In this document: piece by piece, positions 31,454 to 41,865 of the stretch
Layout of the letters: the number at the start of each line of letters is the position of its first letter
How positions within the stretch are numbered: position 1 is the first letter of the stretch
NCBI RefSeq assembly: GCF_038095975.1
Contig: NZ_CP146003.1
Coordinates: forward strand, 124,001-188,000
DNA from: Mesomycoplasma ovipneumoniae
GTDB lineage: Bacteria; Bacillota_I; Bacilli_A; Mycoplasmatales; Metamycoplasmataceae
Direction: 5' to 3'
DNA: 64,000 bases
Program-made: the position numbers and the translations under genes
Notes under the pieces: generated by a model
Databases searched by the model: none
The model's input: only the letters and a program-made list of their open reading frames with translations
Told to the model about the DNA's origin: nothing

Positions 31454-31819
31454 ATGCAAAAATCACGTAATTTTCACCGAAAAGCAAAACATGTCCGTAT
31501 TTTGAAAAAACTTAGTCCTTCGCACCAAGAGCAAAAAAAATACCGGATTGGCGTATATAAATCTTTACGTCATTTTTATGCTTACATTTTTGATCCTTGG
31601 AAAAATCAAGTTATCCTTTCGGTTTCAACACTTGATAAATCTGATAAATACAGCGGAAATATCCAAGCTGCAAGTAATTTAGCCCCTGAATTATACGCTA
31701 AATTAAAAGAGCTTAAATTGGAAGAAAATCCTTTTGTTTTTGACCGAAGCGGTTATTTATATCATGGTCGCATTAAAGCTTTTGCCGAATCATTAAGAGC
31801 CCAAGGAGTAAAATTCTAA
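31454..31819 (+). CDS. rplR: 50S ribosomal protein L18
   Basis: 121 residues: basic N-terminus, [17 protein letters not shown], and the C-terminal [23 protein letters not shown]. It binds 5S rRNA with L5. Confidence 0.96.
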   Translation: MQKSRNFHRKAKHVRILKKLSPSHQEQKKYRIGVYKSLRHFYAYIFDPWKNQVILSVSTLDKSDKYSGNIQAASNLAPELYAKLKELKLEENPFVFDRSGYLYHGRIKAFAESLRAQGVKF

Positions 31820-31820
31820 A

Positions 31821-32453
31821 ATGGATACAAATCTTCAAAATAAACCAACCCAGCAAAAAACAAACCAAAACAGTCAAAATCAAAAACAATTTCCTGCAAA
31901 AGAAGCAAGCCGTCAACAACGTCCACGTGCTCAGCGTCAAAAACCAAAAGAAAAAAATTTTCGCCCTGAGTTTGAAGAAAGAATAATTTCAGTTGCCAGG
32001 GTAACTAAAGTTGTAAAAGGTGGTCGCCGTTTTTCTTTTAGTGCCTTTGCCGTTGTTGGAAATAAAAAAGGAAAAGTTGGACTAGGTCACGGAAAAGCTA
32101 ACGAAGTCCAAGACTCAATTCGAAAAGCCGTTAAAGATGCACAAAACCGGCTTGTGTCTGTGCCAATTTACCGAAGATCAACTGTTCCCCACGAGATAAA
32201 TGCTAAATATTCAGCCTCAAAAATTCTCATTAAACCAGCCCCAAGAGGTAAAGGAATTGTTGCTTCAAATACCGTGCGTGCTGTTGTTGAACTTGCTGGA
32301 TATACCGATATTTATACAAAAACTTACGGATCAAGAACAAAAATTAACGTTGTGCGCGCAACTCTCAAAGCGCTTTTAGGACTAAAAACTATTAATCAAA
32401 TAGCTGAACTTCGTGATCTTAATCCTTCACAGGTTCTAGCCCAAAAAAAATAA
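31821..32453 (+). CDS. rpsE: 30S ribosomal protein S5
   Basis: 210 residues, with a basic Gln/Lys/Arg-rich extension of about 45 residues before the S5 domain ([20 protein letters not shown], then [18 protein letters not shown]). The spectinomycin-site loop is [12 protein letters not shown]. The next gene is rplO; rpmD (L30) is absent. Confidence 0.96.
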   Translation: MDTNLQNKPTQQKTNQNSQNQKQFPAKEASRQQRPRAQRQKPKEKNFRPEFEERIISVARVTKVVKGGRRFSFSAFAVVGNKKGKVGLGHGKANEVQDSIRKAVKDAQNRLVSVPIYRRSTVPHEINAKYSASKILIKPAPRGKGIVASNTVRAVVELAGYTDIYTKTYGSRTKINVVRATLKALLGLKTINQIAELRDLNPSQVLAQKK

Positions 32454-32636
32454 CTTTTGCTTTACAAATTCATAAATTTTTCCCTTTATTTAAAAAATAG
32501 CAAAAAATCTTTAAATTTGTAGTGCCTTAGCGTAAAATTTAGGCACTAAAAATTGCTTAAAACTTTTTTTCATTTTTTTTGAAAAAAAGTTTTAAAATAA
32601 AGTATAATTATATAACTTAAAAAAATAGGAACAAAC
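32454..32636 (+). promoter_or_regulatory. Terminator-like hairpins followed by a strong promoter for rplO
   Basis: The hairpin AGTGCCT/AGGCACT (about 32520-32547) and the AT hairpin AAAACTTTTTT/AAAAAAAGTTTT (about 32559-32592) are followed by TTGAAA (32579-32584), an 18-base spacer and TATAAT (32603-32608). This splits the ribosomal cluster into two transcription units at the place where rpmD is missing. Confidence 0.65.
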
Positions 32637-33083
32637 ATGGCAATAAGACTTGAAAATTTAACTTATACCCCTGGTGCAAGAACAAAAAAACACCGTAAAG
32701 GGCGTGGGCATGCTGCTGGAAAAGGTAAACAAGCCGGTAGAGGTCAATCTGGACAAAAAAAACGTTCAACTGTTCGTCTTGGCTTTGAAGGTGGTCAAAA
32801 CCCTTGATTTCGTCGTGTGCCAAAAATTGGTTTCCGCAATTTTAACTCAAAAAAATATGAAATCTTTAATCTAGCCGATCTTGAGAGCCGTTATCAAGAT
32901 GGAGATAAAGTTAGTCTTGAGTCACTTTATCTTAAAGGTGTGCTTAAAAAACGTAATTTGCCAGCAAAATTACTTGCAAAAGGTGAATTAACAAAAAAAC
33001 TTTTTGTAACAACAAATGCTTATTCTGAAGCGGCATTAGTTAAAATTGAAGAGCTTGGCGGTTCAATAACTGAGGTAAACTAG
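32637..33083 (+). CDS. rplO: 50S ribosomal protein L15
   Basis: 148 residues: [20 protein letters not shown], and [18 protein letters not shown] with TGA as Trp. First gene after the internal promoter. The last base of its stop is the G of the secY GTG start. Confidence 0.97.
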
Positions 33084-34504
33084 TGAGCAAACTTTTTGCT
33101 AAACTTTGAGAAAAAACAAATTCTGGATATATAAGTCTGAAAAATTATATCCAACTTGTTTATAAAGAAAAAGTTCTTGCCCGCAAAATAATTTTTACAT
33201 TTTTTTTATTGGTAATTTTTATTGTTTGTGGTACAATTACTATTCCTGGGCTCAGGTTGTTGCAATTCCAAATTGATACCAACTCATTTTTAGGTATCAT
33301 TAATACCGTCGGTGGTGGCGGGTTACTTAATTTTTCAGTTGTTGCCTTAGGCATCAGCCCTTTTATTACGTCGTCTTTGTTTATGCTTATTGCTCAGACA
33401 AAGATTTTTCCTCCAATTCATCGACTTTCCCAGTCTGGTCCTGCCGGAAGAAGAAAAATCAATATAATTACAAGGTTTTTGACTCTTCTTGTTGCGCTTA
33501 TTCAGGCGATTGTTTTAATTCGAACCGTTATTCTTAATGAAAGTTTTGGCTTTGTTCGTTTAGAAATTACTAGCGCTGCATATGTTTGATTTGTTTTACC
33601 CTTAATTTTAGTCGCTGGTTCGTTGTTTTCCTTGTTTTTAGCCGAACAGATAACCGATAAAGGTGTAGGAAACGGTACTTCCTTATTAATTTTTTCGGGA
33701 ATAATTGTTGGTCTTCCACAACGTTTTCGTCATGCTTTTGAGTATTTAGTCGATCTATCTTCCCCTTCTTCTTTAATAACGCAAGTTCTTAGTTTTATCC
33801 TTTATATTGTTGCATTTTTGGCTATTTTATTTATATCAGTTTATGTCTATTTGGCCGAGAGAAAAATCCCAATTCAACAAACTGGTTCAGGAATGTCCAA
33901 AAACATTAAAGAAATATCGGTTTTACCTTTAAAACTAAATCCAGCCGGAATTATGCCAGTAATTTTTGCTTTAATTGTTGTTTCAATCCCTTCACTTTTG
34001 ACCGGATTTTTTGACCGAAACACTTCAGCTGTTCGTAATTGAATCGATAATAATTTGCAAATTCATCATCCAATTGGACTTAGTATATTTATTGTATGTA
34101 ATATTATTTTTAGCATTATTATGTCGCTTCAGCAATCACGGATTGATAAAATTTCCCAGGATTTTGCAAAAAATTCAACTTTTATCCCCGGTATTCGTCC
34201 TGGCGAGCAAACTGAAGATTATTTAATTGGTGTTATTCTTCGAATTTCAGTATTTAGTGCTATTTATTTGACTTTTCTTGGAATTTTTCAACCAATTGCG
34301 ATAATGTTAGGTCTACCTTCGGCAATAACTTTTTCAGGAACTTCGATAATAATTTTAGGAACAACTGCTCTTGAGACTATATCGCAAATTAAAGCACGTT
34401 ATGGAGCACAAAAAGTACTAAAACAAACAAAAAAAATCCGCAAAAATCTTTCATACAAACAAGATTCTTCTTCTGCAAAGTCAAGTCGTGATTTATTATG
34501 GTAA
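33083..34504 (+). CDS. secY: Preprotein translocase channel subunit SecY
   Basis: 473 residues. GTG start at 33083 overlapping the rplO stop; no ATG lies near the N-terminus (the first is at 33209, inside the first helix). About ten membrane helices. Hallmarks are FNxxxLG-like plug region GGGGLLNFSVVALGISPFI, GVGNGTSLLIF and the cytoplasmic loop RKIPIQQTG. SecY forms the protein-conducting channel, working with the SecDF protein encoded at 44798. TGA codons are Trp. Confidence 0.95.
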
Positions 34505-34533
34505 AAAATTAAAAAAGGTCTGGAAATTTAACA

Positions 34534-35175
34534 ATGTCATTATCTAATTCAAAAATTCTTTTAATTGGCGCCCCTGGTTCAGGAAAAGGTAGTATTTCAA
34601 AAATTCTAGTTGACAAGTTTAAATTAGTTCATATTTCTACTGGTAATCTTTTCCGTGAAAAAATTGAAAAAGATCGTGATTTTGCCGAGAAAATTCAAAA
34701 CTATGTTAAAAATGGCCTATATGTTCCTGATGAAATCACAAACGATTTATTGTCAAATTTTATCAGTCAACTATCGCCTCAGACCGGTTATATTCTTGAT
34801 GGCTACCCGCGAACATTAAATCAACTCAATTTTATGAACGAAAATAAAATTGAGGTTGACAAAGTTTTTTACCTCCAAATTGAGCCAGAGACAATAGTTA
34901 GCCGCCTTTCTCAACGTTTGTTTTGCAGTAAATGTCAAAAATCATATAATTTATTACTGGCAAAACCAAAAGTAGAAAATACATGCGACATTGACAACGA
35001 GCCTTTATTTACCCGACCGGATGATCGTCCTGAAATTGTTAAGCTTCGAATTGAAAAATTTAATGAATCTGTAAGCCCAATTGTTGATTTTTATGAAAAA
35101 CATGGTAAAATTTATTACTTAAATGTCGAGCGAAGCTTGGATGAAATTGTCAGTGAAATTGAAAAATGTCTCTAA
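34534..35175 (+). CDS. adk: Adenylate kinase, zinc-type LID
   Basis: 213 residues. P-loop GAPGSGKGS (12-20), AMP site STGNLFR, DGYPRT, and the LID domain with CSKC and CDID (Cys-Cys-Cys-Asp, the zinc-binding pattern of Gram-positive enzymes). It interconverts 2 ADP with ATP plus AMP. Overlaps map by 10 bases. Confidence 0.97.
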   Translation: MSLSNSKILLIGAPGSGKGSISKILVDKFKLVHISTGNLFREKIEKDRDFAEKIQNYVKNGLYVPDEITNDLLSNFISQLSPQTGYILDGYPRTLNQLNFMNENKIEVDKVFYLQIEPETIVSRLSQRLFCSKCQKSYNLLLAKPKVENTCDIDNEPLFTRPDDRPEIVKLRIEKFNESVSPIVDFYEKHGKIYYLNVERSLDEIVSEIEKCL

Positions 35176-35918
35176 TTAAAACAGAATTTGAAATTGAGCA
35201 ACTAAAAATAGCCGGTAAACTCCTGGCAGAAGTCAAGAAAAAAATTTATGACTTTGTAAGACCAGGAATCTCTTTAAAAGAAATTGATGCCATCGCTTTT
35301 GATGAGATTATTGCTAGAGGCGCCAAACCAGCATTTTTAAATTATCACGGTTTTCCGGCAACTATTTGTATAAGTGTTAATGAAATCCTTATTCATGGCA
35401 TTCCAAATGATTACATTCTTCAAGAAGGAGATTTGGTCTCAGTTGATTTAGGACTATCTTATAATGGTTTTTTTGCCGACAGTGCTTTTAGTAAATCACT
35501 TGGCCAAAATGCTGAAAATGAAAAACTAATAAAATGTGCTGAGGAAGCTTTTTTTGCCGGATTTAAGGCAATCAAACCTGGCGCAACAACAGGTGATATT
35601 GGTTTTGCTATCAATCAAGTAATAAGATCTTATGGATTTTTTACCCCTGTTGAATTTTGCGGGCATGGTATTGGCAAAAAATTGCATGAAAATCCTAATA
35701 TTTTCAATTTTGGCGTCCCGGGCAGAGGAAAAAAATTACAAAATAATATGGTAATTTGCATTGAGCCAATGATCGTCCAGAGTTCTCCGCGAATAAAAAT
35801 TTTAAAAGACGGATGATCGGTGCAATCAAATGATGGTAAAAAAACTTCCCACTATGAACAGACAATTTTAATTCAAGACGGGAAGGGAATAATACTAACA
35901 GAAATGGACCAAAAATAG
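35166..35918 (+). CDS. map: Methionine aminopeptidase, type I
   Basis: 250 residues. Metal ligands are in SVDLGLSYNGFFADSAF (two Asp), GHGIGKKLHE (His), CIEPM (Glu) and HYEQTILI (Glu). It removes the initiator Met from nascent proteins. The reading frame crosses one TGA (Trp) near residue 217. infA follows with no gap. Confidence 0.97.
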
Positions 35919-36146
35919 ATGCAAAATTCTTCAAAAGAACAAAAATTATTATTTCAAGGTAAAATATCACACGTTTTTAATTCCCAAGAATATGAAGTAA
36001 CTCTTGAAAACGGAGTAAAATTAAATTGTCATATTGCTGGGAAAATGAAACTTCACCACATTAAAATTATTTTAGGCGACAGCGTTAAGGTTGAAATGTC
36101 ACCTTATGATCTTTCAAAAGGAAGAATTGTCTACCGCTTTAAATAA
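35919..36146 (+). CDS. infA: Translation initiation factor IF-1
   Basis: 75 residues with the S1/OB fold: FQGKISHVFNSQEYEVTLENG, IAGKMKLHHIKIILGDSVKVE, and YDLSKGRIVYRFK at the end. It begins immediately after the map stop. Confidence 0.96.
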   Translation: MQNSSKEQKLLFQGKISHVFNSQEYEVTLENGVKLNCHIAGKMKLHHIKIILGDSVKVEMSPYDLSKGRIVYRFK

Positions 36147-36182
36147 TTTTTTTGAAATTATTACCTAATTTAAAGGAAAAAA

Positions 36183-36296
36183 ATGAAAGTTCGAGCAAGT
36201 ATTAAAAAAATTTGCAAAGATTGCAAAATAATTAAGCGTCGTTCGGTGAACCGTGTAATTTGTGTTTTAAAAAAACACAAACAAAGACAAGGGTAG
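36183..36296 (+). CDS. rpmJ: 50S ribosomal protein L36
   Basis: 37 residues: [20 protein letters not shown], with CKDC, a later C and H completing the zinc site. AAAGGAAAAAA precedes the ATG. Confidence 0.96.
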   Translation: MKVRASIKKICKDCKIIKRRSVNRVICVLKKHKQRQG

Positions 36297-36325
36297 TTTT
36301 TGATTTTTGTTCTATTTTGTTAGTA

Positions 36326-36357
36326 TTTTTCACCTTTAAATTTTTAGAGGTGAAAAA
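36326..36357 (+). terminator. Hairpin between rpmJ and rpsM
   Basis: TTTTTCACCT / AGGTGAAAAA, a perfect 10-bp stem with a 12-base loop. There is no strong T-run after it, so it may be an attenuator or processing site and not a full terminator. Confidence 0.5.
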
Positions 36358-36405
36358 TAAAATTTTATAAAAAGGAAAATATATTTATTTAAATAAGTTT
36401 AAAAT

Positions 36406-36822
36406 ATGGCACGTATTCTTAATGTTGAAATCCCCAATCATAAAAGAATTGTAATTGCTCTTACAAGTATTTATGGAATTGGAAAATCGCTTGCTGCAGA
36501 AATAATTGACAAAACTGCTGCAATTCAGCAAGAAAAATTTGGGAAAAAATATCCTGTTTTAACCCAAGATACAAAAGTTAAAGAAATCCAAGAAGATGTT
36601 TTGCAAATCATTCGTGATATTGCAAAAACTTATAAAACCGAAGGCGACCTGCACCGTGAAGTTCAGTCAAATATTAAAAGACTAATTGAAATTAAATGTT
36701 ATCGTGGAATCCGTCATCGTAAAGGTCTTCCAGTTCGTGGTCAAGTAACTCAGAAAAACGCACGTACTCGAAAAGGTCCAAGAAAAGCAATTATGGCAAA
36801 AAAAGACAAAGGTAAAAAATAG
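36406..36822 (+). CDS. rpsM: 30S ribosomal protein S13
   Basis: 138 residues. The H2TH region ([17 protein letters not shown]) and [16 protein letters not shown] are typical. About 15 residues more than usual in the segment after helix 1 ([17 protein letters not shown]). Confidence 0.96.
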   Translation: MARILNVEIPNHKRIVIALTSIYGIGKSLAAEIIDKTAAIQQEKFGKKYPVLTQDTKVKEIQEDVLQIIRDIAKTYKTEGDLHREVQSNIKRLIEIKCYRGIRHRKGLPVRGQVTQKNARTRKGPRKAIMAKKDKGKK

Positions 36823-36828
36823 TTAATC

Positions 36829-37233
36829 ATGGCAACTAATACACGTAAAGTTAAAAAAATCCGTCCAAAAAATGTAACAGCCGGAATTGCCCACATTCAC
36901 TCTTCACACCAAAACACGATAATTTCTTTTACTGACAAACAAGGAAATGTAATTTCTTGAGCTAGTTCAGGATCAATTGGTTTTAAAGGAACAAAGAAAA
37001 AAACCGCATATGCAGCTACCTTAGCAACAGCTGCTGCTGCCCAAAAAGCGCGTGAACACGGAATGCGCGAGGTTGTTGTTCACCTTAAAGGAACCGGGCA
37101 AGGAAAAGAAGCTGCTCGTAAACAAATTATAACTTCAGGAATTAATATTTTACTTACCCAGGACGTTACCCCAATTCCGCACAATGGAACTCGGCCACCG
37201 CGTAAATGATTTAAACGTCAGGAAAAAAGGTAG
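36829..37233 (+). CDS. rpsK: 30S ribosomal protein S11
   Basis: 134 residues: [34 protein letters not shown], and [17 protein letters not shown] near the end with TGA as Trp. Confidence 0.97.
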
Positions 37234-37239
37234 GATTTT

Positions 37240-38238
37240 ATGAAAAAACATGCAAATGTTTATTATTCTGAAAACTTAACTGACCAAATTAGTGAATTTG
37301 AAACAAGTTTTGAACTAAAACCGCTCGAGCGCGGACTTGGAAATACAATCGGAAATGCCCTTCGTCGTGTAGTTCTGTCTTCCATCACTTCTTGTGCTGT
37401 TTTTGGGGTAAAAATTGCCGGCGTAACTCATGAATTTAGTATTCTTGATGATGTAATTGAAGATGTTGTAACCATCTTAAATAACCTAAAAAGAGTCCGT
37501 TTTTTCTATGATCCTGCTCTTTTTGATCAAAATCAAATTCACCGGGCAAGTTTTAATGGCCAAAAAGCCGGACAAATTTATGCTCGGGACATTGTTTCTG
37601 ACAGCGGACTAAAAATTGTCAATCCTGATTTATATATTGCTGATGTCTCAAGGGTTAATTCACTTAAATTTGAACTTTTTATAACCTCAGGCAAAGGTTT
37701 TAGCGACTTTGAAACTAACAAAAAATTCGTCAACGAAGTTTTACTAAGTCTTGAATCCAACCTTGATGGTACAGTTTTGGCTGTTGATAGTGATTTTTCA
37801 CCGGTTTTAAGTGCTAATTATCAATCTGTTGAAATTAACTCAGCCAGTCCGATTGTTGAAGAAAAACTAAGTTTTTCAATCAAAACTGACGGCTCAATTA
37901 AAGCAAAAGACGCTGTCTCTGAGGGTTCAAAAATCTTGCTTGCCCACCTTAATATTTTAGCTAATGTTGAAAACATTAACAAATTCTCCGAAGAATTTTT
38001 TGAACCTTTGGTTGTCAAAGAAGAACCATCCCGCCGCTTTTCGGATGCAATTGAGTCTCTTGACCTCTCCGTACGCTCAATAAATGCGCTAAGACGCGCA
38101 CATTATTATAAAATTTCTGATATTGAAAACCTAACACAAGATGACTTTGAAAATATTAAAAATCTTGGCCGTAAATCAGTTCAGGAAATAATTGAAAAAC
38201 TTGAAATATATAAAAACGAACAAAAAGGAGAAAACTAA
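37240..38238 (+). CDS. rpoA: RNA polymerase alpha subunit
   Basis: 332 residues. The N-terminal dimerisation domain (LERGLGNTIGNALRRVVLSS), domain 2, and a C-terminal HhH domain (LDLSVRSINALRRAHY, NLGRKSVQEIIEKL) that contacts activators and UP elements. Confidence 0.98.
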   Translation: MKKHANVYYSENLTDQISEFETSFELKPLERGLGNTIGNALRRVVLSSITSCAVFGVKIAGVTHEFSILDDVIEDVVTILNNLKRVRFFYDPALFDQNQIHRASFNGQKAGQIYARDIVSDSGLKIVNPDLYIADVSRVNSLKFELFITSGKGFSDFETNKKFVNEVLLSLESNLDGTVLAVDSDFSPVLSANYQSVEINSASPIVEEKLSFSIKTDGSIKAKDAVSEGSKILLAHLNILANVENINKFSEEFFEPLVVKEEPSRRFSDAIESLDLSVRSINALRRAHYYKISDIENLTQDDFENIKNLGRKSVQEIIEKLEIYKNEQKGEN

Positions 38239-38240
38239 TT

Positions 38241-38603
38241 ATGGCTAATCCGCACCAAATTTATTCCCGTGATGCTGCCTGAGATCGCCAAGTTTTCCGC
38301 TCACTTGCAACTTCTTTAATTTTACATGGTCATCTAAAAACCACGCTTGCACGGGCAAAACGTCTTCGTTCTGTTGTTGAAAAACTAATAACTAAAGCCA
38401 AAAAAAATGATCTAGCAGCTCGCCGTCAGGTTCTTAGTTATTTATATAACCAAAAAACCAAAGACGGAATGAAAGTTATGCCTTATTTGTTTACAAAAAT
38501 AGCACCTCGTTATCAAGAAAGACAAGGTGGCTATACTCGAATAGTGAAAATTCCTAGCCGTAATGGTGATAACTCCAAAATGGCGATTATTGAACTAGTT
38601 TAG
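38241..38603 (+). CDS. rplQ: 50S ribosomal protein L17
   Basis: 120 residues: RSLATSLILHGHLKTTLARA and RQGGYTRIVKIPSRNGD. Last gene of the cluster, with AAAGGAG before the ATG and a strong terminator after it. Confidence 0.97.
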
Positions 38604-38627
38604 TTAGTAATTTAAAGACTAAAATCT

Positions 38628-38657
38628 AAAAAAACCTATGAATTCATAGGTTTTTTT
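38628..38657. terminator. Perfect palindromic terminator after rplQ
   Basis: A 30-base perfect palindrome centred on GAATTC: seven A's, CCTATG AATTC ATAGG and seven T's. It would work in both directions, separating the ribosomal cluster from the leftward exonuclease gene. Confidence 0.9.
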
Positions 38658-38686
38658 GTGCTTTTAGGTTAAAAATTGTTCCTGAA

Positions 38687-38760
38687 TCCTGAGTTTGCAG
38701 GTTTGATGCAAAAATTGACTTTTTAGTGAATATAGATATGCAAAAATACCACTAAATCCA
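38687..38760 (+). repeat. Dispersed palindromic repeat, copy 2
   Basis: TCCTGAGTTTGCAGGTTTGA, then TGCAAAAATTGACTTTTTAG, TGAATATAGATATGCAAAAA and TACCACTAAATC. Same order as the other copies. Confidence 0.8.
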
Positions 38761-38765
38761 GTCTA

Positions 38766-39563
38766 TTAATTTAAAGTTAAATTCTTACTTTTTGTAGTTT
38801 TTGCAGTCTCTGTGCCTTTTGCACTTTTTGCACTTTTTGCAGTCTCTGTGCCTTTTGCACTTTTTTCACTTTTAAGAGCACTTTTTTTGCTCAAACTTGC
38901 TTTTGTCAAACTAATTTTTTTTGGGGTAGTTGTTTTTTCTTTATTATTATTATTATTATTATTTGGATTTAGAAATGTTTCAATATCTAAGTCTAATAAT
39001 TCCATAATTCTTAATTCGTCCATTGCATCAAGTAAGGCATTATGTGTCTCAATATAACGTCGATCTTTGGTTAACATTCTGTATATATCTTGTGCGTTCC
39101 ATCCTCTTTTTAAATCACCGTTTTTAGTTAGTTCTGCACTTAATGGGATATGTTTATTAAATTGCTTGCTTTTAGTGAATATAGAAATATCGTTATGCTT
39201 GAATGATTTGTGCAATTCAGGCAAATGTTTAAAATCATATTTTGTATATGAAAACCAATTTTTTACTTTATAAGATTTCAAGAAATGAATTAGTTGAGTA
39301 ATCATTTCTTTACGTGTTTGAACAACATTAATTTCTTCTCTAAATTTAAGGGGAAGGGGAAGGAAGGTTTGATGGATATACATTCCGCCTACTTTTCAAT
39401 TGTTTTTTATTATTCAATATTTTTTATCAAATCATTGAAAATTAGCACTATCAGCAATTACAACTCCAACGGAAAAAATCTCACTATCATAGTTTGTTTC
39501 TACATCAATTACAGCAATGTATTTATTCACGTTAGTAATTTTTTGTTTTTTAATTGCTTCCAT
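38766..39563 (-). CDS. DEDDh-type 3'-5' exonuclease (DnaQ-like)
   Basis: 265 residues from ATG 39563, with GAGGA 6 bases upstream. Motif I is IAVIDVETN (Asp20, Glu22), motif II Asp110 in SYTKYDFKHL, and motif III HNALLDAMDE (His174, Asp179), the DEDDh set. The C-terminal 70 residues are a low-complexity tail: seven Asn from an (ATT)7 microsatellite, then Lys/Ser/Ala/Thr repeats including KSAKGTETAK twice. The ATG overlaps the nuclease gene stop by 14 bases, so it is translated with the helicase-nuclease. Probably a repair, recombination or defence exonuclease. Not polC, whose exonuclease domain is internal. Confidence 0.8.
38941..38962. repeat. Trinucleotide microsatellite (ATT)7 within the exonuclease gene
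   Basis: TTATTATTATTATTATTATT, coding for a run of Asn on the minus strand. Slippage changes protein length without loss of frame. Confidence 0.85.
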
Positions 39564-41446
39564 CTGATTCCTCAAATTCTCTTTGACTTTTAGGTTTATA
39601 AACTCCTTTTGAAATTGTTTCTGCAAGTTTTTCACTAAATTCTTCTCGATTTTTGATTCTAATTTCGTGCATTTCGTTATTTCGAATATTCCACAATATA
39701 CCTTTTTCCTTTTCTAAGGCTAGCATATATGAAGCGGTTTGTAAAAAATGAGCAGTCATTAAATCGCTAACAAATTTAAGTTCATAAACTATATCATCCT
39801 TGATAACATCGGCAATTCCCTGAGCTTTTATTTTAACATTATTATCACTAAATTCCAATGAACATTCTTGTTGAATTATCTCGTCTTTTTCAAGCACTTT
39901 TGATAATCTTTTATGCATTTGATCAACAGCATTATCATCTACAAAATCAGGTGATGCTTGTTTAATGTATCTTTCTTGTTTTGTTTCCAAATAAACAAGA
40001 AAGAGTATTAAATCTTTTATCGAATCTCTTTCACTAATATAATCTTCATAGTCCTGTTTTAACTTTTTTACTTTTGCTGGTTGGTTTTTATGACGTTGTT
40101 CAATATAGTTGATAAAAAAACTAATTTCTTTTTCTATATCCCAACCGTCGAAATAAGATGCTTCAAGAAATTTCCCTATACATGGTGTAAGATCAATTAA
40201 ATCATCGTGTGTTTGCGCTTTTATTTCAGTTGTATCTTCAGTTTTAATTTTTTTTACATCAAGCATTTTTAACATATCTTGAAGATCAATATCATATTTG
40301 TGATCAAACATATCAGACATTCAAGATAAATCAGTGTTTAATTTTGCAAAATTCTTGGATTCTTTGATGAATTCTTCATTTAATAGTGTGGTTTCGTCTT
40401 CATCTGGTTCTAAAAAGATAATTTTTTCTTTCCCTCTGCTTGCCGCTACACAAAATATATTTTTTACAATTTCATAATTTGCTGTAATTGGCCTTAAGCG
40501 TCTTCCTCAATAGTCTGTGGTAAAATCAAAAACAACACAAATAGGTTTTTCCAATCCTTTTGAGCTATCATATGTTGTAAAAATAGCTGAATTTTTTTAG
40601 GAGACAAATTTGCGTCTCTTTCTCTTATAGAAGCATAAACGGTTTTTTTATTAAAAATATCACTATGATTTTCTTCAAGATAATTTAACACTTCTGTCAT
40701 TTCATCATTAACTCGAGGCCCTAAACATAAGATATCACCAGGTTTTTGTGTAGCCAAAAATTCCTTAATTTCTTCCAGTTCCATATATTGGATTTGACAA
40801 TTTTCGTTGACTCCATTAATTGTTTTATCCCAAATTCGACCCAACATATTAGCGTGTTCTTTTGGCATTCTAAAGGAAAATGTTAAGCTAATTTTTTTAT
40901 ATGATCCTAAAAACTTATCAATAAAATCAGTGACATTTAATTTTGTATTATCGTAAATTTTTTGATTCATATCCCCAACAGCAACAATTTGTATATTAGG
41001 ATTTCTTTCTTTTATTTTTTCCAATAACAAAGATATTTCATCAGTAATATCTTGGTATTCATCAATTAGCAGAACATCATAAGTGCCAACAGAAATGTTG
41101 TTTTCTAAAAATATTTTAACTGCATCTGCAGAAGAAGAATTAATGCCTTCTTTTTTCAAAAGTCCGTATGCAAATCCGTGGTAGTTTTGTACCGTAACAT
41201 TTTTGTTTTTTATCTTATTTTTAGCTTCAACTTTTAATAGCCTATTGTAAGTTAAGTACAAAATTTTTTTATCAATAGGAAATTTGTCGCAGAGAACCTG
41301 AATTACTGATGTTTTTCCACTTCCAATACAAGCATCAACTAGAATATTTTCCCCTTTAATGCTAAATTAACAACATTTTGTTGTTCTTCTGTGAGTTTTT
41401 CTGCAATATTTTCTGCTCTTTGTTTTTCTTTTGTTTTTTTAACCAT
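39550..41446 (-). pseudogene. UvrD-type helicase fused to a PD-(D/E)XK (RecB-like) nuclease, two frameshifts
   Basis: Three reading frames join into one protein of about 630 residues. Frame 1 (41446 to about 41354) ends EEQQNVVNLALKG. Frame 2 (about 41350 to 40600) has Walker A ACIGSGKTS, LLIDEYQD (motif II), FSFRMP and VYASIRERD. Frame 3 (about 40597 to 39550) has TTYDSSKGLE (motif V), FCVAASRGKE (motif VI) and a C-terminal nuclease with GIADVIKDD, YELKFV and QTASYML (the D, ExK, QxxxY set of RecB nucleases). The shifts fall at a C4 run (41351-41354) and a T7 run (40592-40598). Apart from these it is intact, so it is newly broken, phase-variable, or mis-sequenced. Confidence 0.75.
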
Positions 41447-41506
41447 AATTCCCTTAGTTATTAAGCGTGATTATAAATAATATCAATTTAAGTTTTTTAT
41501 AGATTA

Positions 41507-41580
41507 AAACAATAGAAATAGCCAGTGCCTGGATTATTCTATTGTTTTGCGATTCTAGGAAACCCTATAAATTTAGGGCT
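41507..41580. other. Structured intergenic segment, two hairpins
   Basis: AAAACAATAGAA (41507-41518) / TTCTATTGTTTT (41537-41548) is a perfect 12-bp stem enclosing CCAG-TGC-CTGG. A second hairpin, CCCTA/TAGGG, follows at about 41563-41578. It lies upstream of the presumed minus-strand promoter, so it is not in the helicase mRNA. It could be a small RNA or a transcription barrier. Confidence 0.4.
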
Positions 41581-41865
41581 ATTCGGAAAAAAATTATCCT
41601 AAGAAAATTATAGCATAAATTTTTAACAATTAAAACTGTGAGTAAATACTTTTTTAAAAAAAAATTTTTGGATTTTTTTCTTAATTTCCCAGTAATCTAA
41701 ATATTTGAAATAGGTATGATTTTTACTTCGATATCTTAATAAAATAGTAAAAAAAATGTAATTAACTTTTACAAAAAAATTAAAAAAGCGACCCGAATTT
41801 TTTTAAAATTATCTCATAAAACTGGGAAACTCAAATTCTTTAGTTTTTTGAAATAATAAAGAAAT

